Shown in pieces: positions 50,513 through 60,400 of a stretch of DNA of 64,000 bases (within the stretch, counting starts at the first letter, position 1; each line of letters begins with the position of its first letter). Source of the stretch: Gari tellinella (lineage: Eukaryota; Mollusca; Bivalvia; Cardiida; Psammobiidae). Made by a program: the position numbers and the translations under genes. The notes beneath the pieces were generated by a model. That model saw only the letters and a list, made by a program, of their open reading frames with translations. It did no database searches and was not told the origin of the DNA. Where the stretch lies: positions 682,001-746,000 of the forward strand of contig OV277869.1 in the NCBI GenBank assembly GCA_922989275.2, written 5' to 3'.

Positions 50513-52141
50513 CATCTACACACTAAATAGAAAACAACACGCAAGACAAACATAAAGCTAAGTGAATATAGGAGCCCGCCTTGGTACGGTCAGTAGCAAT
50601 CAATAATCAATTATAAATTAATTAATTATTAACAACCACTGGGGGGTTAAACCTGGGTTTAGGGGCGCCCAACCTCACACTTATCTCCTATATTCACCTA
50701 TAAAGACGAACAGTGTACATAAAATATAAACCCTGTTCCACAACCTTACAATCAAAATGACCGCCAGCACAGTAAGTAAATACATGTAAAACATCTAACA
50801 AAATTCTCTGACAGGATTATTAGTAACACGGGAAAGAATTAAACATTCAAGCCCGTGTTAAAAATAACCCACTATGGCAACGGTCAAATTGTACTCAAGC
50901 GAATAGTCTGTAGTCACGAGTAACTGTAAGACATGGGAGGGTTTAGGGTACGACAGAGAGGGAGAGAAAAAACAAAGCACGAAAATCCGACATAACTCTC
51001 CCGGTTAAGGACGGCTTTAGAGATACATCATCATGTAGTGCTAAGCCCTGTCTGTCGTCGCACAACCAATGAGGAAAGCATAGTTATCAATTGTAGATTG
51101 ATCGATAACCCGGTCAGTGTACCAATTCCAACGAATATAGTAAACTCCGGGGCAGCGGGATCCCGTCATGTACCCGAGCAAAGCCAATCTATGATGTCAC
51201 CCAAGAAATCAACTGTTGACACAGCGATTGAAAAACACAGCTTACAACCATTAACTTAAACACACCAAGGGGAGGACATTAACATCCTCACAGACAACCC
51301 TAAGGGCAGCAGTGACTGTATCATCCTGGACGAACATGGTGCACAGGCCTCTGCAGTTGACAATAAAGAGACTGCAGCGCCTTGTGTCCATGGAAATGCT
51401 AAGGGATTTGGACAAACCATATGCGACGAGCCCATCGATTTGACCTTGAACAATAGCTGCTCAATTCCTACAAGTGATGACAAACCTGTAGAACAACACA
51501 CTACCCAGCATTTTTCAGGGAAAGGCCGAGCCTGAGAAAGACTGGATCGGAACCCTCGCAGCAACACCCCTCTGAATATGTAAACGCCGACTAAGGCCAA
51601 ACCACTAAGAATATGTACTTTAAATGTTCAAAATGTTAAAGGAAACCTAGCATATGTACAAGAATTATTAAAATCACATGATATCCTGTACTGCCAAGAG
51701 CACTGGTTACTTAACTACGACAATAATCTACTATTTTCCATCAGTGAATACTTTGAAGTAACTGCAAAATCTGCAGATTACATCAATCCCAGGCTCGACT
51801 ACAAGATGATACGGGGATATTGTGGCGTTTGTATATTTTGAAAAAAAGTTCTGGATCCATTCATCAAGGTAACAGACTAGGGAAGCGAGCGTATGATTAT
51901 CATGGAAATACAAACTGAGGAGAAACCTATCTGTCTCATAAATGTATACATGCTTTCCTCAGTCATAAACTCTGACAGTGAATATAAAGAAATACTTAGT
52001 GAAATTCAAGAAGTTCTAAACATCTACAGCCAATCCCACAACACCATACTGTGTGGTGATATGAATGCATCTCTAACACGTGTCACAACAAGAGACTTAC
52101 TCTTCAAAACCTCCATAAAAGAAGCTGATCTGTATATAACA

Positions 52142-52383
52142 GGGGCCCGTTTCATAAAACTTCTTACGACAAATGTTGTCGTAAGTCAAAACTTTAAAAT
52201 ACATTTTATCTGTGAATTCTCTATCTAATCCTGTCTTGTGACATCTTTTTGGAATCGTCTTTTCAAGACAATTCCAAAAATATGTCACAAGACAGGATTA
52301 GACGGAGAAATAAATAGAAATTAAGACTTTTATAATCTGACTTACGACAACATTTGTCGTAAGAAGTTTTATGAAACGGGCCC
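52142..52383. mobile_element. Family K palindromic MITE nested in the LINE endonuclease
   Basis: Ends GGGCCCGTTTCATAAAACTT and AAGTTTTATGAAACGGGCCC; same inner arms as 35705-35946. Confidence 0.85.
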
Positions 52384-52422
52384 AGACCTTGATGATGGCC
52401 AACACTTTCTTTCATCACAACG

Positions 52423-52510
52423 GTATATCGAGGGCTTGGTGCAAAACTATTGTAACTCCTTCACAATTGTGAAGGAGTTACAATGGTTTTGCACCAAGCC
52501 CTCGATATAC
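52423..52510. repeat. 88-bp loopless palindrome nested in the LINE
   Basis: Left arm starts GTATATCGAGGGCTTGGTG, right arm ends CACCAAGCCCTCGATATAC; one mismatch in 44 pairs and no spacer. Confidence 0.9.
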
Positions 52511-53289
52511 AAATCCAAAATTGATCACTTCCTATTCAGTAAGATCTGCATACCAAATATCATAGGAGTTAACATACATTAATTGCACCCTCTGAACTGT
52601 TCAGACCATACAACACTTACACTTGAACTAAAAACCAGGCTGAAAACCCATGCCACCAAATAAATCCTCAACCAGATCTAGAACAAAAATTAATTGGGGA
52701 AATTTTGATATATATACCTACAGGGAAGAAATCAAATCTAGTCTATACAAGCAAGACCAAGATCCTTACTGGCCACCAGAGACATAGATTAAAGAGATTG
52801 GAGTCTCGCGAAACCTCGCAAAATAACGTGTTACCCGAGATCTTACTCGTACGCGTGTAGCGGTTAAGCTTTTGTGTTGTATTTTATAACAGTAAAAACT
52901 TCTAATGATATACGTTCCTGTGGCCACTTGAGGCAAAAATCAAAGCACTAAATGACACTTTAATTGGACAGGAAAGATATATATCCCCAGCTACAGGAAA
53001 TTGAAATCCTTAAAAAAGGACTGGTAGCATCTGGAATTCTGAAATAAGTTGATCTTCAAAAGATGCCAAAGAACTCTTCAAAACTTGGAAAGACTCCGGC
53101 AAGTCGTCTGAACTCCTTTAAAAAAGCTCTCAATGAAAAGTAGAAAGAAATTCGGCGCAGTCAACGTCAAGCTTACGTCAGAGAGAAAAAACAACACAAT
53201 CAAGAAATCCTCACTGCCTGTGAATCTAATGATACATGTTAACCTTTTTACAAGCTAGTCAATAAACGAAGAAAAACGGTCAACGATCA

Positions 53290-55463
53290 TCAAAAAACCC
53301 TTTAGGTAAATGGAGAAAAAATCCAATGACAAGCAGAAATCTTGAATGCATGGACGGACCATTTTGGATCTCTTGCTGCACCAGACAATCAGGATTTTCC
53401 TGAAAATCATGCGTTTAGCTTAGCTAAAGAACATAATCTTATCATCGAAGAAAATATTCAAGAGAGCAAGTTTATATTGCAACCAGCGACACAAGATGAA
53501 GTTACTACATCCATAGCCTCATTTAACTCCGGTAAATCAGCAGACCAGAATGGAATTACAAGTGAACACTTTAAATCTGCCAAGGATGATGTAGCACCTC
53601 TTTTGACTGGAATCATTAATACAATATTTGAAAAGCTGGACGTCCCTGACTTCTTTTAGTGCGGGATCCTCAACCCTATTCATAAAAAAGGCAAAGACAA
53701 ACTCTTAACTGGAAACTATAGAGGTATTGTTATATCAGACACCTTATCAAAATTCTAGAAAGTAACTTCAAGACAAGGATAGACAAGATATTTGAAAGTC
53801 AACAGAATCCACTCAAATAAGGCTTTACTCCTAGGAGCTCCTAAATGAATGCTGCATATATTGTTACCGTAACAATCGACCACTACAAGCAAATAGGCAA
53901 ACCTCTTCTGTTTGCCACACTACCGGTAGATGCACAGAAAGCATTCGACACCGTGAACCACGAAGTTTTATACAACTAATTGTATCTCATTGGCATTGAT
54001 TGGCAACTATGGCTGCTTCTTCGAAATCTCTATCGGCTCTCAACTGTAAGGATAAAATGGGAAGGGGAGTTATCTCAATAGTTTGAACTGAAAGAAGGGA
54101 CAAAACAAGACGCCAAACTTTCTACAACTCTTTACAAGATCTACCACAATCACCTGCTGAGCTCATTATCTAACAGTTCTCTGGGAGCATATCTAGGCAA
54201 TATCAACGTATTTGTCGCAACCTGTGCGGATGATACAGCACTACTTGCCATCACAGCGGAAGAACTACAAGCAATGTTGGATGTTGCTGACTTCAACACA
54301 AAACGGGACTTGGTTAAAATTAATCAGGAGACATCAGAAATCTTAGCATTTAATTCAAAGAAGACTCCTGCTGTGACGATCGACAATCAATGTTTACCTG
54401 AAGTCTAAAAGCTGAAACACTAAGTCATCAACAGAAATGAGAAAAACAACGTAGACACCGAGGGAAGAATCAATATCGTGCAAAATACAGTACATTCGCT
54501 TCTAGGCCCCGGTCTTCACGCCAGGAGGGGAAATTCACCAATTGTTTCGTATAAAATGTGGGGTACGTATGTAACCCCTATATTTCTATATGGTATAGAA
54601 GTACAGCAGATTCCCAAGACTGCCCAATAGAAACTTGAAAACTACCAGAAGAAGATACTCAAGCACAAACAAGGCCTTCCTGAACGGACATCCACCGCAG
54701 CAGTCTACACTCTCATAGGTGGTGAACCTATTGAAACGTTGATCGACAAAGCATGCCTGTCACTATTTTTCACATCATACACCTTCCAAACTCAGTTGAA
54801 TACAAGCTTCTAGAAAGACAGCTTGCCATGTCTAACATTGATGGACCCAGTTTCACATCTAAAGTCAGACGAATACTTGAAAAGTACAACTTACCTACGC
54901 CTGAACAAATTATCAGAGATTTACCCTCAAAGCACAAATGGGACGGCAGCCAATAAGCACTGAACCAATGTTTGGATCGAAGACCTATCCAAGCAATTAA
55001 CAACAAAGTTCTTGCAGATGCAACCAAATCCAATTGGCATGCCCCATAATGTCTGGAAATCTGCCAAGTCAAACCTACATAAAGTTAGACGAGCTGAAAT
55101 AAAATCGAGGCATTTTACAGGGACTTACATTCTACAGTCAAATACGGCCAAGTATAACCAAAATGCAGTCCCTGCAATCGGCAAATTATGTGGACAGGAA
55201 GATGAAACACGAGAATACCTTGTAGCAAGTTGCTAAACTCCCAAATAAACTTCCCAATTTTCCAACAGAAACTTCAAGACACGTACAGGCTCGATAATGC
55301 AGACAGTAATCTCCTCACACATAAAGTGACTGACTGCACCCATAGAAATGTCAATGAAAACATGAAACTTAGTAGCCAGCAGGAAGTTGATGTTGGGAGA
55401 TGGTCACAGATTTACTGTGAGAGACTGTTAGCTGAGGGAACCAGGGTTCTTAGTGTTATGTAG
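53290..55463 (+). pseudogene. LINE reverse transcriptase and C-terminal domain, broken
   Basis: Motifs: SFNSGKSADQNGITSEHFK, NPIHKKGKDK then NYRGI, DAQKAFDTVNHEVL, and CADDTALL in place of the usual YADD. The C-terminus has KLCGQEDETREYLVASC, a cysteine-rich knuckle as in many LINEs, and ends at the TAG at 55461. At least ten stops or frameshifts. Confidence 0.88.
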
Positions 55464-55499
55464 GTTCGTTGGGTAGGGCTTTGTAAGTGGTCCTCTAGT

Positions 55500-56580
55500 A
55501 TAGTTATATGAACGATAACAGAGCTATTAAACCATATAAACTAAGTAAATTACTAATTGAATCAGTGACCTAGTTCTGAGTATCATATTTATAGCCATAC
55601 CGGCCGCTATTGATTAAAATTATCGTTCGTACATAGTAACTTTTATCTCGCGTAAAAAACGTACATGTATATATGCTGCCAAACGCGAGTGATTGGTTCC
55701 ATGGGAAGTACATGCTTGTGATAACGACTAGACAACTTACCACATCATCCTTATCGAGGAGTGCTCCGAAGAACAAGAAGAATCTACCAGAATACTACTA
55801 CTATGGTATATAACATATTAGTTACACACTGGAAATTTTGTATAACCACAAGAAGTCTAAATGTTGCGAAAAATGCGATTTTGTAATTTCAGAGGGTATA
55901 AAAGTTCTGAATAAGGGGAGGTCCTTTGAAAGCACAGAAAACAAAGCAAATACTGAAAATTGCAGACTCGGTTTAATTGAATCTGTTCATGAGCAATATT
56001 AAAATATGCAACAGTGCTCACGCCCCCTAGCACCAGCTTAAGCGGAATTCAACTTTCAACTGTAAATGCGCTGAAATCAATGATTCCAAAGGACCAGAAA
56101 GTATAACAACACTGAGAATGAAGTACGGGGCGACTTTTTACAGCCGCCACACAAGCACTTAACATCTGCTGTTGTGAATCTGCTGAATCATATAAGTTCT
56201 GCATAAGGGGAGATCCTTTGAAAGCACAGAAAACAAAGCAAATACTGAAAACTGCAGACTCGGTTTTATTTAGTCTGTTCATGAGCAATAGCCACTACCC
56301 CTCATAGTTCTGTTTTACCTGTTTTTCTCCCTAAAAACGGTTTTGTAAAATGTTATTTGATGATAAACTTTTATCAAACCGTGTTAAGTTTGTGCCATGT
56401 ATCAAAAAGAAAATATTTGGGGAAGTATAACTATTTGATTCACATTTGAAGTGATAATATATTATTAAACGCCGAATCGGAATATATCGGTCCTGTGTAA
56501 TATAAACAGTTCCGTAAGAGTTTAACTTTCTGTATATTCAGCCGTGTTTAAGATATGAAATGCAGTATGAACGAGATTGT
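55500..56580. other. Spacer with a direct repeat, no gene recognised
   Basis: A block of about 90 bp with AAGGGGAGGTCCTTTGAAAG and CTGTTCATGAGCAATA occurs at 55910-56005 and again at 56200-56290 in the same orientation. No coding signal. Confidence 0.6.
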
Positions 56581-56630
56581 GTTTGTCACGGTACCGAACC
56601 TAACACAGTTGGGGAGATCAACTTGTAGTC

Positions 56631-56703
56631 AGCCGGTTAGCTCAGTCGGTAGAGCGTCGGAACGGTAGTCCGAAGGTCCCGGGTTCGAGCCCCGGTCAGG
56701 CTG
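56631..56703 (+). other. tRNA-like segment in 5' LTR
   Basis: A D arm, a paired anticodon stem (TCGGA/TCCGA) with a 7-base loop, and a strong T arm (CCGGG TTCGAGC CCCGG) are visible. Position 33 is C instead of U and the acceptor stem has two mismatches, so it is unlikely to work as a tRNA. Confidence 0.7.
56638..56692 (+). promoter_or_regulatory. Pol III A and B boxes inside the TRIM LTR
   Basis: TAGCTCAGTCGG (56638-56649) matches the A box and GGTTCGAGCCC (56682-56692) the B box, at tRNA-gene spacing. The run TCTTTTTCT at 56706-56713 could act as a Pol III terminator within the LTR. Confidence 0.65.
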
Positions 56704-56728
56704 CATCTTTTTCTCCCCCTGTGACATT

Positions 56729-56746
56729 TGGCGCCCAACGTGGGGC
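56729..56746 (+). other. Primer-binding-site-like sequence of the TRIM
   Basis: TGGCGCCCAACGTGGGGC starts two bases after the LTR; TGGCGCCCA is complementary to a tRNA 3' end ...TGGGCGCCA. Confidence 0.75.
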
Positions 56747-56874
56747 CGTGACTGTTATTGTATGGTTAGTTAACAGCGCCTGCATTTATGACTATAGTCT
56801 AACTCACAAAATTGAACTACATGTACTTTCATGTACGGTAATTCGAGGACGAATTTAAATTTCGTGGGGAAGTA

Positions 56875-57017
56875 TGTCACGGTACCGAACCTAACACAGT
56901 TGGGGAGATTAACTTGTAGTCAGCCGGTTAGCTCAGTCGGTAGAGCGTCGGAACGGTAGTCCGAATGTCCCGGGTTCGAGCCCCGGTCAGGCTGCATCTT
57001 TTTCTCCCCCTGTGACA
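56875..57017 (+). repeat. TRIM 3' LTR
   Basis: 143 bp, same ends as the 5' LTR; followed by TGTT, the target duplication. Confidence 0.85.
56922..56994 (+). other. tRNA-like segment in 3' LTR
   Basis: Same as the 5' copy, with GAATGT for GAAGGT in the variable region. Confidence 0.7.
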
Positions 57018-57163
57018 TGTTCATCCATGGATTTGAATATTTGTTTGAGGTGAATTTGGTGGGCACTCTATTTTTGATCATTTGACTTACACATTTTTAA
57101 ACTCTATCAACATTGACTCAATATCTCTATATGCACTAGATAACATTCTTTCTGAATGGAGCT

Positions 57164-57353
57164 TAACCCCTTCGCTGCCTCAATGTTTTCTTTGCAAACA
57201 GTTTGGATCTTGACGCGGCGTCTGATCAGGATCTAAACTGTTTGACACTCATTTCAATTTTTCTTTAGTCAAAATACCTTAAATTTTATTCTGAGCAATG
57301 AAAGCAGACGACACTTGTTTAAATTTGATGACGTCATGGCAGTGAAGGGGTTA
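57164..57353. mobile_element. Family H MITE, just before the copy 2 upstream exon
   Basis: CCCCTTCGCTGCC left, GATGACGTCATGGCAGTGAAG right; hairpin with a truncated left arm at 57195-57245. It ends about 40 bases before the exon. Confidence 0.65.
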
Positions 57354-57394
57354 ATGTAATTTTTAATAGATTGGATGTCAGCCTTTTTCCCCAG

Positions 57395-57452
57395 GACAAT
57401 CTCTGTAGCGGCCCATGTTGTCACAGACTCACACCTGAAACAAGTCAACATA
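57395..57452 (+). CDS. Acid phosphatase copy 2, upstream exon (end of N-terminal region)
   Basis: One base plus 19 codons: TISVAAHVV, then TDSHLKQVNI, which leads directly into VFRHG as KFVTL does in vertebrate enzymes. Acceptor CTTTTTCCCCAG, donor GTGAGT. An in-frame ATG lies 21 bases upstream of the exon but would give no signal peptide, so an upstream exon ending with two bases of a codon is expected. Confidence 0.8.
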
Positions 57453-60400
57453 GTGAGTATACATTTCTCTAGAGCTTTACAAGCTCTCACGAAGACCAAA
57501 TGACTCCCATTGCCTGGGACGTCAAACACTTCTGAGCAAATTCACTTGGAACTATAGTCCGGACTATAGTCGTCTATAGTGACTATATAGCTCCAACACA
57601 ACACCTATAGTTCGACCCGTAGACGGCCCATTCTAAGTTTTCATTGGTTCGACAAACTGTGTTCTTCTGTCGACCTTAATGCGCATGCACCAGCCTCACT
57701 TTCGATTAACTATAGACCGGACTATAGTTCCACGTGAAATTGCTCTCTGACATTATTAAAGTGGACAGGGTAAAAATGTCTGCCCGAGGCAGGACTTAAA
57801 CCACTACAACTTGTACACACTTCCTACATATATAATATTTATGTTTATATCAACCAGGGCTGCCATTTCTCCGGATTTTTCCTAAATCCTCTGATTTTTT
57901 TTCTAGTACATGGTAGCTTAAAGCAGGCTGAAATTAAAGCAGAATGCGCCAGAAGGCGCATTCTGATTTACTTACAGCCTGTTTTAAGTAATTGCATGTC
58001 AACAAAACTAGAAACAGGCTATGTCGTAAAGGTACGATTCGTAAAATCGCACTTGAAAAAAGCAAATTTTGAAATCTTTGGATTTTTTATGTCAACTTAT
58101 GGCAGCCCTGTAAAACTGAACTATTTTGTGTTCTTTTCAGGTGTTTCGTCATGGAGACAGAAGCCCAATTGAAATTTTCCCCACCGATGTAAATCAGATA
58201 GACAAATGGCCCCACGGCTTAGGATTGCTGACAACAGTAAGTCACCAAGTAAAACAGGGTGGACGTCACGAACAATAGGTGGCTGCTACTCTTTCAACAC
58301 CATGGATGGACCTGTTTAACCCACTACCCCATTTTTACGCCTTTGATTAATTCCTTTACTGAAGAAAATAGTTCAAATTTATACTGTCACAAATAAAAAA
58401 TCATCAGAAATATTTCTATATTCTAGCAGATAAAAGCTTAAAGCAGACTAAAAATATGTATTTATGGGGAAATGAGTTAAGGAAATACAATTGAAGTAAA
58501 TTTGTATTAACTTTTTTCCTCTACAGATCGGAATGAACCAGCACTATGCATTGGGAAAATATCTGCGAGAGAGGTACATCACATCGGGTTTTCTGAACTC
58601 CTCGTACAAGCAAGCAGAGGTATAGAACAGTCAATTGTACAGTCAGGCCTCTTATTGACAGCTTTTTAACCCATTGCTCCATAGATATGCATTTTAATGA
58701 CTTTCATTTATTCCTGAACTAAAGAAACAGTTTGTGAATATTTTCTGTATTACAGTAAGAAATAAGTTATAAATCTTAGCTGATGTTAGCTTAAAGCGGA
58801 CTGAAAGTATAGCAGAATGTGCCTGAAGGCATATTCTGCTTTATTTCCAATCCGCTTTAACCCTATGAACCCTAGTCCCGCATATAGGCGTCCTTTTCAA
58901 ACAGTATACATGTGAAAAGTGCATTGTCCTATGCAAACAGTGAGCCCTCTGATCTAAGTCTTCACTGTTTGTCATAATGCAAAACATTGACAAAAACAAC
59001 CCTTAAAAGTCAGAAATGGACTAGACTTAAATGGAATCTGGGATTGAAATTGAGTAATGAGTACAATAATTGTAACCATGGACTACTAGGTGTGTGAATC
59101 AGTGCCATTAAATTCAGCGGCTTTTTTGGGGGGAACCGTTCCCAAATTAAAACAAGGTTGTTTTCTTTTCATAATAAGCATTTCGCGGCACAATTCTTTT
59201 TCTAAAATGAGACTTTTACGACTCACTTTTCCCCCAAAATCAAGTATTTTACGCCGTTCTTGGGCATATTTTTCCCAATTGAAGGGGTACCAACTCATTT
59301 CCAACTGGTAAAAAAACCCACTGCACATTGGTCCTCAAATTTATTCAGATTAGAGTCGAGAGCTCTGATGAGATGAGATGCTTGATGAGTGCCTACTGTA
59401 ACCTGGCAGGGCTTTACCCACCCAGCAAGGGCGTCGGTCAGATGTGGAACCCAGACTTGGATTGGCAGCCCGTCCCTGTCCACACCCGACCAAGGGAGGA
59501 AGATAATGTAAGTCAAATCTGGCCTTACCCAGGCTCCGAGGTTATAACGCGTTTTAGTTGAGTCTGAGCGTGTTCCCAAGCATTTGTTAGGTCAGATTTG
59601 AGCCTAGGCTCAAATCAGACTAATCAAATGCTTCGGAACGAGTTTAGACTCAAGTCAAAAGCTTTATAACCTCGGAGCCAGTGCTCCAGAAAAGGGGAGT
59701 ATTTCAAGAAATCTGTATGAATCTGTATATCTGCATTAAAACCTATGGTGTGATAACTCATTACAATTATCTCTTCTCTTAGTTCTGACACGAGGAAGAA
59801 ATTCTGGATTTCTTCCGTTTATTCCCTCTTTCTTGGAGCCCTGGTTAACCCATTACCCCATAGATAAATCCCTATTTACACGTTTGATATATTCCTCTAC
59901 CGAAGATAATAGTTTCACTTTATACAGTTATGAATATGCTGTATGTAAACTTTTTATATTTTACTAGCAGAGTGTAGCTTTAAAAGCAGGCTGAAAGAGA
60001 AGCAGAATGTACTTTAAAATATATTCTGCTTTACTTTCAACCTTCTTTAATTGGCCGTGTTGGCTTAGTGAGTAGAATACATCTGCTTTGGGTGTGGAAG
60101 GTTGTAGATTCAATCCCCAACTAGCAAAAATCATTCCAATTTGGAAATTGTATCTCCCATATTCATGTAAGGCATTAAAGGGTGTATTCTAGGAACTATG
60201 ATTGGTCAGCCCGATGTCAATTTATGCTGTGATTGGGTGTGATATAACATGTGTCTTTGGCATGCTTTTTCAGTGTGGCAGCACTTTATCTGTCTCTAGT
60301 TAGACACCACCTCCATAAAAGTTCAATGCTGTTAGTGGGATATGAGCACAATCACTCACAGTTGTGGCATCTCATCCGGGTCAGCACTGTTTGCTATTTC

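Larger units (their letters stand above)
51606..52620 (+). pseudogene. LINE apurinic-type endonuclease domain, broken
   Basis: Family motifs in order: RICTLNVQNVKGN, ILYCQEHWLL, ILCGDMNASL (about 52050), then SKIDHFLF (about 52508) and NCSDHTTL (about 52596). Stops, a frameshift near 51840 and a family K MITE at 52142-52383 interrupt it. Confidence 0.85.
50160..55470 (+). mobile_element. Degraded LINE (non-LTR retrotransposon) with APE endonuclease and reverse transcriptase
   Basis: The 5' part (50160-51000) is non-coding with CA-rich tracts and an inverted AATATAGGAG / CTCCTATATT pair. Remnants of an N-terminal ORF follow (51038-51560), then endonuclease and reverse transcriptase domains. 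Many in-frame stops and frameshifts make it inactive. Two palindromes are nested inside. Clade not determined. Confidence 0.85.
56584..56726 (+). repeat. TRIM 5' LTR
   Basis: 143 bp, TG...CA ends within a 6-bp inverted repeat TGTCAC/GTGACA. Differs from the 3' LTR at GAGATC/GAGATT and GAAGGT/GAATGT. Confidence 0.85.
56584..57017 (+). mobile_element. TRIM retrotransposon (434 bp) with tRNA-like LTRs
   Basis: Two 143-bp direct repeats (56584-56726, 56875-57017) differ at two bases. They begin TGTCACGG and end CTGTGACA and are flanked by the 4-bp duplication TGTT (56580-56583, 57018-57021). Two bases after the 5' LTR is TGGCGCCCAACGTGGGGC, a primer-binding-site-type sequence, and a purine stretch GTGGGGAAG precedes the 3' LTR. 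The 148-bp interior has no coding capacity. Each LTR holds a tRNA-like segment with A and B boxes. This is a non-autonomous LTR element; its autonomous partner is not in the window. Confidence 0.85.

Noticed and set aside
56631..56703. Functional tRNA gene
   Set aside because: The acceptor stem is mismatched and U33 is replaced by C; the segment is part of an LTR present on both sides of the element.
57374..57452. In-frame ATG before the 57395 exon as the acid phosphatase start
   Set aside because: It would give MSAFFPRTIS... without a hydrophobic signal, and a good splice acceptor lies between the ATG and the exon.
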